64,000 nt of DNA from Haemonchus contortus (taxonomy: Eukaryota > Nematoda > Chromadorea > Rhabditida > Trichostrongylidae), in assembly GCA_000469685.2 (NCBI GenBank), contig LS997566.1, positions 39,305,920 through 39,369,919 on the forward strand, written 5' to 3'. Of the stretch, positions 47,960 through 58,347 are shown one piece after another. How positions within the stretch are numbered: the first letter of the stretch is position 1; every line of letters begins with the position of its first letter. The translations under genes and the position numbers were made by a program. The notes under the pieces are model-generated. The model had not been told where the DNA came from and ran no database searches. It saw only the letters and a list, made by a program, of their open reading frames with translations.

Positions 47960-48700
47960 CGCGAACGACGAGAGGAGAATGCTAAGAACTAATTCGGACA
48001 AAACCTTGTCGTTTAACAAAGTTCGATCGGAGTTGGGTCTCTCGGTTTCCAAAACTATTTGGCGGAGAGCGGTGGAAAAGAGCAGCAGCATTGTCAGGGC
48101 AGGAATGAAGAGGGCTCCGAGGCTTAGCGACCACCACAGGGAGGCACTGCGCGAATTCGCGAAGTTGAATTTGGGATGAGATTGAACGGAAGTCAGCCTG
48201 TATTACCGATTACAGTCCAATATTCTTGTCCAGTTCGTATTTTTCGATGACAAGAAAATTAGTTTGGAAGACCACGATGGTCACAACTACTACCCGCATG
48301 ACCTACGAATAGAGAAGATCAACTCTAGTCATCGCAATTTTGGAGGAGGAAGTGCTATGATGCGGGGTGCCATATGTAAAAATGTCGTGCTGGAGCTTGC
48401 TTTCGTGACCTCCTAAACGTACTCGAAAGACTACCAGGAAGTCTTACATGGTAAGTGGTGCCATTTCTGAGCCGACGACGTGGTCCCGACTACGTTTTTC
48501 AACAGGACAGTTCCACGTTGGTCATTCCACGAAAGATAGTTCCTTCCCTAAAATTTCGAAGTTCTGACATGCCCAGCTTGCGGCCCCGATCAGAATCCGA
48601 TAGAGAATCTGTGGGGCATCATTGTAAGAAAGATTCATGCGAACCAATGGCAGTTCCAGACGACAGAAGAGCTCAAGTAAGCAGTAAGTGAATCTTGAAA
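47960..48700 (+). mobile_element. Tc1/Tc3-like transposase relic
   Basis: Plus-strand fragments in shifting frames follow the order of a Tc1/Tc3 transposase. First comes an RKAPRLSDHH-like region (RAGMKRAPRLSDHHREAL), then FFDDKKISLEDHDGHNYY, GGGSAMMRGAI, DYVFQQD and finally PDQNPIENLWGIIVRKIH. Stops and frameshifts interrupt it. Terminal repeats were not found. It lies in the block of copy-2-specific insertions between 45.16 and about 49.0 kb. Confidence 0.8.
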
Positions 48701-48899
48701 TTACATCTCCTGCAGGTCTTTCAACCCTGTTTCAAGTATGCCATGTAGGCTATTCGATATTGGGCTAGAACAAGAAAAACCCATCGGCTACTAAATTTTT
48801 TTTGTCGTTACTAATAGAAATTTTTTCAAATTCTCAAAGTGCTCTTATAGCTTTGAAACGGCGCAAAATTCAAAAATTAATTTTCAAAATGTTATGGTA

Positions 48900-51640
48900 A
48901 ACGTTGATCCAAAATCTTGGCGAATCTCTTTGTGGTGCTAGAAAATTGCCTGCTTGGCTGCTTACACTAAATTTGAGGGGAATCTTATACACATGAAACA
49001 TACTGTATTGGATACCTAAAGGAGCGGGGGGAGGGAGAGGAAGAGGCAGTCTTCGAGCATGACTCGAGCATGAACAATAATTTAACTTGCTTGCTGCCTT
49101 ACTTGCTTGCTTTATCTGGTCATGTTGGAAGTTCACTTGTGAACAGGCTTCGGAAAAAAAACGCACTTACTACTGATCGTCTGACATGAGAACAGGCGTC
49201 AAACAAGGCCGTGATTTGTAGCGAACATGACTGCCTGACAGCACCACCTGCTTATGATCCCAAGGAGATACAAGTCCGGAGTGTACCATTAGTGTCATTG
49301 ATAATCCAGTTTAGTATTTCCACTCCATAACATCACACCAGGCTTACGTCGGTTTCCCTTCTTTCCTTCACAAAGTCGGATGCATGATTGGCATTTTATC
49401 TCACTTTTCTGAATAAATTATTCATTACTAATCGCAAAATTTTCGAAAGGAATTCCCTTCAAGTACGCTTTCAACTACAAAATTTACCCGCCACCACACA
49501 CACACATCTGTGGCATCCAAGTATGCCATATGTATGTGGCGCTATTAGGTCGAGAATCGGCTAGTTAGGGCGAGGTAAGGGAACAAATACTTATCTTTGT
49601 TATGCCACACCCAGTGGCGAACCAGAGGAAGAGGCTGCACCATTCACAAAGGATACCCATAATGGAAATTCAAACCACTCGTCGTGATCCATAGCGAAAG
49701 TGGAAGGCAGTTTTAGACAGTTCCGACTTCATGTGGTCAGTTCTTCACGAAATCGGACAAACTGAAGTCTCGTCCGAATATCTCTTCCATGCCATTTCCG
49801 TCATGGTAATCTCGTACAACAACTGGTTTCAATACTTCTTCCTACAAATACCTTACATATAACAAATTCTGCCCACTTTATTTTCTTTCCTCGCAACGAT
49901 ACACTATTCCACCAACGCTTTTGCTCATAAACTTAGGAAGGTTGCCACAGATTATCGTGAATTGTGCCTTCAACAACAACCATCTATTACAAATTCAATC
50001 CTTTCCTTCTAGGTGTCTACCGGCGTAGCGACATTTCTGCTAAAGAGCAATCTTATTGGTCAATCGAAACCTTGAATGGCATTTAGTAATGTTGCTAATG
50101 ATGATAACATCAATATCAGCAATATGCTCTCACCAAGATCAATACAAATCATTGGCTGAGCTTCTCAGATTGATGATTTGAAACTTAATGACGGACGAAC
50201 GCACGAACAAGCAAACATTCAAATCGACAGGCCGACCGACCAGCAAGCCAACACACCAGTTTTCCGTTTTGTAGATAGGAGGGATATGAGTGATACATAA
50301 AATTATCAACTCTACGATGAGTTTATCAGAACAAATATTCAGTGTTACTGGGTAGAATGCTTTCATTTTTACGGAAAACTACCCGAAAGAAGGTGCTGTG
50401 TTTCATTGGTGAGTTAATTTTGATGGAATTCATGTGGTATGTAGGTGTCTCCTGACAGAAGTAGGTTAATGGTGTCTCTTCGTGATGACTTTACACAACA
50501 AAGTTGAATATTGCGTGTGTGCACTGTAAAATTTACACTAGATCAAGAGATTAGGATCGTTGAGTGAATGAACGGTGGCGTAGAGCTTTACTTCGTAGAG
50601 TGGAAGGGCCATGAGGAGACCCTACTTTGCCAGCTGTTGGCGTTAGTGTGTGACAATCGCAGCCAGTTCAATCTGTGGTCAGGGTGGCTGCTTTTAGCCT
50701 CAATGGAGATGTCAGGAATCCCCTTTTCCTATAGCCTGACCTGACCCTTTTGGTTTTTCTTGAAAGGACTAAAACCGAGTTTCCTCCCTTTCAAATGCGC
50801 TGTTTCGATTTAATCGCTGTCCATCGAGGGATAAAAGAAGAAGAAGAGTAGGTAAACTATGGCTGGTTCAGTCCCAGGGTGCAATATTTGCTGATGTTCT
50901 CCTTCTTCCCGTCCCTTGGACCGCCCATCCGGAGATCAACGCGAGTGTATGGATGTTAACCCGCGTAAGCATCAACGACCATTTCGAGGTTCTTCTGGTT
51001 TGTGAATGAAACTCTCTCTGTCCCCTGCAGACTTCTTCCTTGTCGAATACTTGGGTAAACATTTGGATATCATATCCAGGATCGATCTGTATGTAGATTG
51101 ATTCCATCTATGCTGTTCAGTCTTCGAGGCTCTGTTACCAGCGTGATAATATGCGATCTTAGCAATCAGCACGTTGCTTTCCGCTGATGAACAACATTAC
51201 CCTTACTTGACTTCTAGGCGGTGCACATGACAAACCGAGCCTGTCATTTTTGCACTGTTTGTGCAAGAAGGGCCGCTTCTCCTCAATGGGACGAGTCCTG
51301 TTCTCTAAATTGTCTCGTGGTGCATGGTGCAATCCTCGCCAACTCACAACAGACAGCTCAAAAGTGTGTCCTGATTTTCTGTAAGAAGAATGATCACAAC
51401 GTATAGCAGCCCCGATACTAGTACCACCGTCAGGCGTTAAGCTAGTCAGATGAAGCCAGTTAACCAAGTCTCCGCTGCCCATCACGACTACTACTATTAT
51501 GGGACGTTCTACCACGTGAACGAGCGGTGCCACGCTTCCCCCGGAATTTCGCTCCGGCGATCAAGAAATTGGATTGGTGTAGTTTCCAATCGATACGTAT
51601 ACAAACCATAGGTCTTCAAGTGGCATTTTTGGCATAGAGA
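48900..51640. other. Duplicated spacer upstream of MSP gene 2
   Basis: Aligns in pieces with 15850-18960 (for example 49020-49400 and 50130-50790). From 50800 to 51640 I see no counterpart and no gene. Minus-strand open frames at 50868-51107 and 51159-51533 have no recognisable domain. The last part, from about 51540, matches the 5' flank of MSP gene 1. Confidence 0.55.
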
Positions 51641-51656
51641 AACGACATCGTATTAC

Positions 51657-51658
51657 AG
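51657..51658 (+). promoter_or_regulatory. Possible trans-splice acceptor of TM-KE-MSP gene 2
   Basis: TATTACAG ends 38 bases upstream of the ATG and is followed by GTTTCGCATAGAAGAAATAC, conserved with the neighbour gene at 23669. No upstream coding exon is apparent. Spliced-leader addition here is plausible but inferred. Confidence 0.4.
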
Positions 51659-51696
51659 GTTTCGCATAGAAGAAATACGTGTTGCCGTTTAATAGA

Positions 51697-54467
51697 ATGA
51701 TTTACCTTTCTGTCTATTTGGCCTTGCAATTGTTATCGACCATCTACCTCCTTCTCCAAAGTTGTGGCGGCAAGAAAAAGCCGGACGCTGAAAAGGTAGG
51801 ATTTATCATTTCCAAGAGTAATCATCAGGAAGGCCTGCTCGCTATCCTAGTCTGATACTTGACCATGTGAAATTATATTGTTGCCATTAAGAAAGGAAAG
51901 AGCAAATCGAAGTCCAAGAAGAAGGAGAAGAAAGCTGACAAAGGAAAAGAGGAGGAAAAGAAAAAGGAGGAGAAGGAAGAAGAGAAGAAAGAGGAAGAAA
52001 AGAAAGACGAGAAGAAAGAAGAAGAAAAGAAGGACGAGAAGAAAGAAGAAGAAAAGAAAGACGAAAAGAAAGAAGGAGAAAAGAAAGAAGAAGAGAAGAA
52101 GGAGGAGAAGAAGGAAGACAAGAAGGAAGAGAAAAAGGAAGAGAAGAAGGAAGAAAAGAGCGAAGGCAAGAAGGAAGGGGAGAAGAAAGAAGACAAAAAA
52201 GATGAAGAAAAGAAAGAAGAGAAAAAAGAGGAAGAAAAGAAAGACGAAAAGAAAGAGGAAGAAAAGAAAGAGGAAGAAAAGAAAGATGAAGAAAAGAAAG
52301 ACGAAGAAAAGAAAGACGAGAAGAAAGAAGAGGAGAAAAAAGAAGGTGATGCAGAGGAGAAGAAGAAGGAGGAAGGGGAAGAAGTACGTCTTCCTTGTCT
52401 ATTTGTATCAAATCACATTGTTGACTATTCAATTTCAGCTCCCGCTAGATAAGACAATGGCTTCTCAGGTGACTTGGCATTTTTCTGAAAAATAGGTTTT
52501 ACAATTGGCACTGATGCCTCTTAATGCAAAGGGCTGTTTTCAGGACGAAGCGGGGTCTAAAGAGAAAGGGGGGTCCAAAGAAAAGCCTCAAGAAGACCAA
52601 AAAAAGCCAGGTAATCAGCTGTGTCATTCAATACAGACATGCTCATGAGAAATCGTGAAAATTCAAGGCGCAGAGTAGAGGTTCCGTCGACCGGATACAT
52701 TCCAAAAGTTCATTGAATTTGCCTCCACATGTGGCGCCCAATGTCCTGATGCTGCCATCGCTTCTGTGTAACCTACCTGTATGTGTAGCAGAAGGCAGAA
52801 AGTAGCTTTTGCACGCACCAGTCGGATCACCTAGCCAACGCCGGCTCTCCTTTTCGTGTTGAGCTTGGTTTGCTAAGGAACAATCTTGGCCTTCCTCGTC
52901 CTAGGGGTAGGTCTCCCTCTCTTCCAACCTCTTCCCCCCCCCCCCCCCTCTTTCGGTCAAACGCATACACACACCAGGTTTTAGATTAAGCTGGAGTCCC
53001 GGTCAAACGCATACACACACCGTGTTTTAGCCGAAGCTGGAGTCGTTTCAAGAACAAGTTAGTGTTTTGGAATAGATAGTTCAGTCACCCTGCACGTAAC
53101 GGAACGTTAATGCTCAGATCAAGATTAGCCGGAACAGCTAGCTGGTCTTCCCCCTAATGGGGCAGCCTGCCCCAAAGGTGGAAGACCAGCCAGAAAATCC
53201 TCATCGCTACCTATGTGCAAGAGAGCTCATGGGGTTGCGCAGGACATTTCGTCCCAGAATGCAACCACTGCCCTGAAAATCGGTTGTGCTCCATCGCGCT
53301 ATGCGTCAACCGATACTTCTCGGCGAACAGGACGGATTTTGAAGCGTGAAGGAACTTGTGATCAACCTTGCCAACAAAACCAGATGGCTTAACCATCCTT
53401 CCTGCCTGAGCCCTAGCGAACTTTACTGAAAGATCACACTGGGTTGGTGACTTTAACCTACTTTCCTACATTTTTGTTCATCTTCACCCACTCATGATGC
53501 TCCCGGAGCCCCATATCCGGAGCCGTAGTGTATATCAAATAATATTGTACAAGACCTGAAGCAGAATGAGGCGAACTTCTATCAACTTGCCTTCTTGAGC
53601 ATTCCGTAGACGTGCTCAAGTGTGTGATCGGCTCCAGACTTCGTGGTTCTGGAGACAGCTTGAGAACTCTAAAACGTTTTTTTTCCACCAGGTATTTTAC
53701 CAGACCCAATATTTCAGGAGAAGTAAAGCTGAACGTCAACAGTTTGGCATGGGAGGAGAAAAAATCGCAGCAGGTAGTCGGAATATCATCTTCTTGTGAA
53801 AAACGTCTCGAGAAAAACACCTAAACCCCAGAGTTAACTTCGAATGCAGATAGGATGCAATTTCGTTTAGAATATACCACGGGGAAAACCAGTTTTCTTA
53901 TTGATAATAGATCGTCTATGAGATTTTGCAGGTGCTGAAAGTCACAAATGAGACGGACAAGAAACAGGCAATGAAAATCAAGTGCTCCAACAATGCCATG
54001 TTCAAGTGGGGATTTTCCTTTCCTTTACTTAATGGGAAGGTCTGTACGGTCTGAAGAGGGTTGCAAGCAAACCCACTCTCGGGAACGCTTTTCTTAGGGT
54101 TTCCCACGCAGGGGTATCGAAGGGTAGGAATACTCTCCGCCATATTCGTATTCACCGTAGGACATACCTTCAAGCACCACGCCGGATTTTTGAACGATCT
54201 CCGTGTTCAGGGTGAATCCAGTTTTCGCCATGGTGGAGGTGGGCAAGACTATCGACGTTGTCATAAGTCGAGAAGGCGGTCCTGTAAAACCCGAGAAGCT
54301 CGTCATTCTCACTACACCGGTCAGGACTCTTCAAGAGAAACCCCCATTCCCTCTTCCGCTACCAATTTCATTTTCAGTATGATGGGACCGATGCACAGAA
54401 AGCTTATGCAGACAAGGACAAGGTCAATCCAGACACTCATGTTCTTCCGCTAGTGGCAAAAACCTGA
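51697..54467 (+). CDS. Membrane-segment, KE-rich, MSP-domain protein 2
   Basis: Predicted 338 aa from 8 exons: 51697-51795, 51892-52383, 52439-52468, 52544-52610, 53718-53773, 53932-54005, 54211-54319, 54378-54467. The intron positions and phases match gene 1 exactly. Residues 1-23 are hydrophobic (MIYLSVYLALQLLSTIYLLL), then QSCGGKKK. Residues 34-197 form one exon made nearly only of Lys, Glu and Asp (KKEEEKKDEKK type). Then come LPLDKTMASQ and a Gly/Ser/Lys linker. The MSP-type domain runs from about residue 232: SLAWEEKKSQQ, VTNETDKKQAMKIKCSNN, FKVNPVFAMVEVGKTIDVVI, GPVKPEKLVILTTP, YDGTDAQKAYADKDK, ending LPLVAKT. AATAAA at 54496-54501. Sperm expression and a cytosol-facing, membrane-held MSP domain are inferred from family and topology rules, not shown. 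Confidence 0.9.
52953..53025. repeat. Two short tandem copies of the CA-array junction motif
   Basis: CGGTCAAACGCATACACACA occurs twice, near 52955 and 53002, in intron 4 of MSP gene 2. Read in reverse it is the TG-to-monomer junction seen at 1550 and 18200. A poly-C run of about 13 lies just before it. Confidence 0.6.
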
Positions 54468-54501
54468 GCAATGAAGGAAATGAATTATTTGGAGAAATAA
54501 A

Positions 54502-55420
54502 TTGAAGTTGATTAGAAGGCCAACTTGTTCGAACCTTCCAGTTTCCTGACCAATGACCAGGAGACCAGTTATATTGCAAGAGGCTGCCTCTTTCCGGATT
54601 CAAAGGGCAGCATAAATGACTTTCATGTTTTAAGAACAGAATAGTCAGAGATATCCATCGTGAGATATGTCACATACACAGACTGAACCTGTACCGTTTT
54701 TGGATTCTAACCCACAAGCAAATAACTGTGGGTAATGGTGCCCGGGAGCATGGGGAGCATACTGTAGCGTTACGGTACTCATTGAAGTAATATAATTCAG
54801 TATGCACTACTATGCAGTGCAGTTCCGACGAACAAAAAAAATATAACTCCTTTATTTACATCTTCAACTGATAAAAATTAAAACAGCGACGTAAACAGAA
54901 CATAAAACTAAGGTAGTTGCACACAAGAAACCAGTGAAACAAGAGGGATAATTTGAAAACAAGGAAAGGATTAGATGAAATAACAACGAAATCAAAAACA
55001 GCTGTACAGTTAATGTATGATACCTAAAGTCATCTACAACTGGATGGCCTCACCACTTGTTATCATTCAGTCGCAGACAGAGATCACGCTCGGTCCATGA
55101 CGGATCCACTATGCAAGCCGACCACCTGGAAAAGCTTGATCGCTTGAAATGGTTCAAAAATTGTTTTCGAAAAACTGAAAATGGTTCTGCCACACAAAGC
55201 CCTACAAGCGTTGGAGAAAATCTTTGCATCTTAGGGGTGAACTATGTAACCCGGCCAGGAAAGGGTTTTACCGTCAACGATTTTGAATGAACCTTTGCGT
55301 GGTCGTGTGTAGCAAAAACGAAACGCAGTTTTGTTGGAAATAGAACTTGTTTCTAACTCCTAGTACCCAAGCCGCAGTACCACAAAAATAAATAGGTAAG
55401 TCGAAAATGGATTAGCCATT
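54502..55420. other. Intergenic stretch between convergent genes
   Basis: Lies between the poly(A) signal of MSP gene 2 and the stop codon of the SECp43-like gene, which face each other. A plus-strand frame at 55057-55290 has no recognisable motif. A reversed AATAAA (TTTATT) near 54851 could end the minus-strand transcript, giving a long 3' UTR; uncertain. Confidence 0.5.
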
Positions 55421-56842
55421 TCACCTGCTCTCCTCTAATTCCTCCCACCAGGCGTCACCATTTGCAATGAGCTCAGCATTTGCCTCTTCGGCAGTCGGAT
55501 TGTACGGATCTAAAACTCATGCCAATACTCACAGGCTACAAAAAACCAGACTAATACTCAAGTACTAGGGAAGACTCACAGACTAATTCAGAAGGTTGTG
55601 GTACCATCGTTGTTTGCGGTTGAGCATAGGTATAAGTCACTTGTGGTTGCTGTTGAGCCGGCTGATATGCAGCCATCTGATTATATGCGGTCGCAACCGA
55701 TGGATCCGTAACCTATAAAGTTAAAAACAAATAGCGTATCTATGATCGCCTCAAGAAACTTTACTCGTTAGATGGAATCTTCAGGGGAGAACGACGTTTC
55801 CTCCGTTCTTCCCCTCTACAGTTAAGCTACTAGTGCGAAGGAAAGGTGATAAGTAACTCACCAACTGTGGCTGCATCCCATCTCGAATCTGATGTCGTGG
55901 CAATCGTTGCTTAGCTGCCGCGAGCTTGAGTATGATCTCACGACCTCGCACGATGGTTTTATTCATTTCGACCTTAATTTAAATAAAATAATGTGCAAAA
56001 TCCTACAGCGATGGTTCTGGTGGCTCTAATAAAGCCATAATGGTGCAGTTAGTCTCACCAAAGCCATCTGTTGTTCGGTCTGATCGCCAAATCGAATGAA
56101 TCCAAGACATCTTGATGATCCATCACGATTACGGTACACCTTAGCTCCGCGACATGAACGGTATCGTGCTCCGAACACTTGGTAGAGGGCAGCATCGTCA
56201 AGATCCGGGTGGATATTGTTAGCAAATAGGTTGAATTCTATTGACCTTAAGACAAAACATTTCACAGTCACAAATCAATCGAACTTTAATTATTGATCAG
56301 CAAAAACAAGTGGGTTCTCTCACGGGACTCGTGGGTCATTCGCAAATGAGAGATTGAACCGCGATCGAGGTTCACTATTCGCAATCTTGTGGCCATTCGC
56401 CCTCAGCATCGCATCCCGTGCTTCATCTGCTGTATTGAACTCCACAAAGCAATATGCACAATTCTGAAAGCGCCTTTCGAATTCTGATCCATCCCGAGCT
56501 CTAGCTAGTGAATACTTGTGACCACAAGGAAATTATATGTATCAAACCCACTACACCAGTTTGCTTATCAGTGACCATTTTCACGGTTGATGGCACATGA
56601 CCGAGTTCCTGAAATTCAATAGCTTCAATTGTCAATAGAATAACAGCAATGTGAGCAAACTCATTTAAGTTCAATTAAGCTACCTTGAAAGCCGCCAAAA
56701 TAAACTGTGCATCCCATTGTGGTTGAAGATCGCCCATCCATAGAGTACGATGTGAATCCAAAGTACTGTGAGGATGCGTTCGAGGCAACTCGTTTGGATT
56801 ATTGGCATCTTCCGCGCATTCCACAGTACTCGTGTCCGTCAT
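55421..56842 (-). CDS. TRNAU1AP: SECp43/TRNAU1AP-like RNA-binding protein
   Basis: Predicted 290 aa, close to the usual length of this family. Exons on the minus strand: 56842-56684, 56608-56555, 56463-56324, 56245-56059, 55972-55862, 55712-55580, 55509-55421, all GT-AG with consistent phase. RRM1 starts with LWMGDLQPQWDAQFILAAFK (about residue 34), continues with VPSTVKMVTDKQTGNCAYCFVEF, and ends FNLSFANDP. RRM2 starts FNLFANNIHPDLDDAALYQV (about residue 122) and has CRGAKVYRNRDG and SSRCLGFIRF. A Gln/Tyr/Ala-rich region (AAYQPAQQQPQVTYTY) and an acidic end (AWWEELEESR) follow. In animals this protein associates with selenocysteine tRNA and selenoprotein synthesis; here the identification rests on domain order and motifs. 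The start codon at 56842 gives MTDTSTVECAEDAN before RRM1; a ...GTAG acceptor lies just upstream. Confidence 0.88.
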
Positions 56843-58347
56843 ATGTGGAAAACTACAGAATCTTTTAGAAATTCCACATCACAGCCATTCAAGGTCCATC
56901 TCGCGACAACCTATTTTCAAGAAATGGTATTTAAAATATCAACGCGTGCTATGGGACGATATCTGCCGATGTCACAATTTAACCAGTTCAGTTCAAGTAA
57001 CGGGACAACTAGGAACCGCAACGAGTGAGGACTTCTCCCCTTAGCAACTACACCTCCAATTGAGCTGATGGGTAGCCTTCCCAAAAGCATGATCACCTGT
57101 CGGCATGGCCAGCTATCTCACCTTCAGAAGACTGTGTCCCTCCCTCTTTACTCCAGAAAACCGGAAAGCAAAGGAGTACGCTTTATCAAGACCGACTACG
57201 AAAATCAAACTTGTTCGGCCGCGTTCGGGGATCACCTCGTTCTATAAGTGGCCACTTGATTCTCCACTTTTGTATTGGCTCTAATCTGGTTATCGCGAGA
57301 TGTTCCTTCAAATCAAGTACACCCACACAGAGAAAGACCGTCAAAGAAATCGAGATACTTGAAGAAAAACAACTTCTTATTCTATGCCAAACGTCAGAGC
57401 ATTAATATTCATTGTGCTCCATCACAGTGGACACCAAAAAGGAATGAAAGATCACTTAAAGATCAGCATGCAGCTTGTTCCTTTTTTTTCTGAAACCTCA
57501 TACACCGCCGAATTTAGAACATCCACCCATGCCATTTGAGTCGAGGCTATCGAAAGACTAGAACTCTGAAAAATTTGTTTCAATACTGATAGGAGAACAA
57601 TGGGCGAAGCGGAAAGCAATAAATCACCCAATACAAAATTAACACTAAAAAGCGCAGAATGTCACTTCAAGAATTAGTAGGTCTGTCGACATTCATAGCA
57701 CCATTTTCTCTTCCCCGGGCCGGTATCAACAACAAACACTACATAGAGAATGGCACCTCAGCTGGCATCTTTACCCTAAACCCACAGGTAGCGTTGGTGC
57801 TTAGCGACACCGGCGACTACGGAATGGTCAATGACATACAACACCTCACGAGCCTTTTCCCTTTTACTGACACTTCATTCGAAACAGGAAGGGATAGGGC
57901 AGGCTTCAGAACAGAATCAATTTCCGAAAGCAAACTCTACCAGATGGTGACTTAAGTCCTAGCAGCATGTAGGGTGCCCCCAATACTCTACAAGGCGGTG
58001 TTTTTCCCATACATGCTTCCACCATAAATCAACCAAATCAAGAGGAACGATGGAATAGGGGCTCTAGCGGAGCTCGATACAAGATTTGACTTTCGACTGT
58101 AAACGTGGTACCAGCAGCGACTTCCCCAATCTGACCCCTACCACTCGAGAATATCTCGTAAACACAAATCGCAAGAAGCCTACATCGAGTGTAACATGTA
58201 AGTATATCTTCAGCTTATCATGTGAACGACAGGCACCTGAGAAGCCTCATTTGCTATTGTTCGGTCGGCCATCTAGGTGAGTTGATCAGGTTGGGTTGGG
58301 ATCACATAAACACCTCCGTTCTTCCAGGAAATTATACAATCGACAAA
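56843..58347. other. Intergenic stretch between divergent genes
   Basis: Separates the start of the SECp43-like gene (minus) from MSP gene 3 (plus), so both promoters should be here. A 98-codon plus-strand frame at 57659-57955 shows no known motif and was not called. CTTCCAG at 58321-58327, 20 bases before the ATG at 58348, could accept a spliced leader. Confidence 0.5.

Noticed and set aside
51873..52495. Arg/Lys-rich plus-strand frame and Ser/Phe/Leu-rich minus-strand frames over the KE exon
   Set aside because: They are shadows of the purine-rich KE exon. Only the Lys/Glu frame joins the neighbouring exons in phase and is conserved with the paralogue.
57659..57955. 98-codon plus-strand frame between SECp43-like and MSP gene 3
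   Set aside because: No known motif, no paired splice sites and no counterpart elsewhere in the window. Not enough to call a gene.
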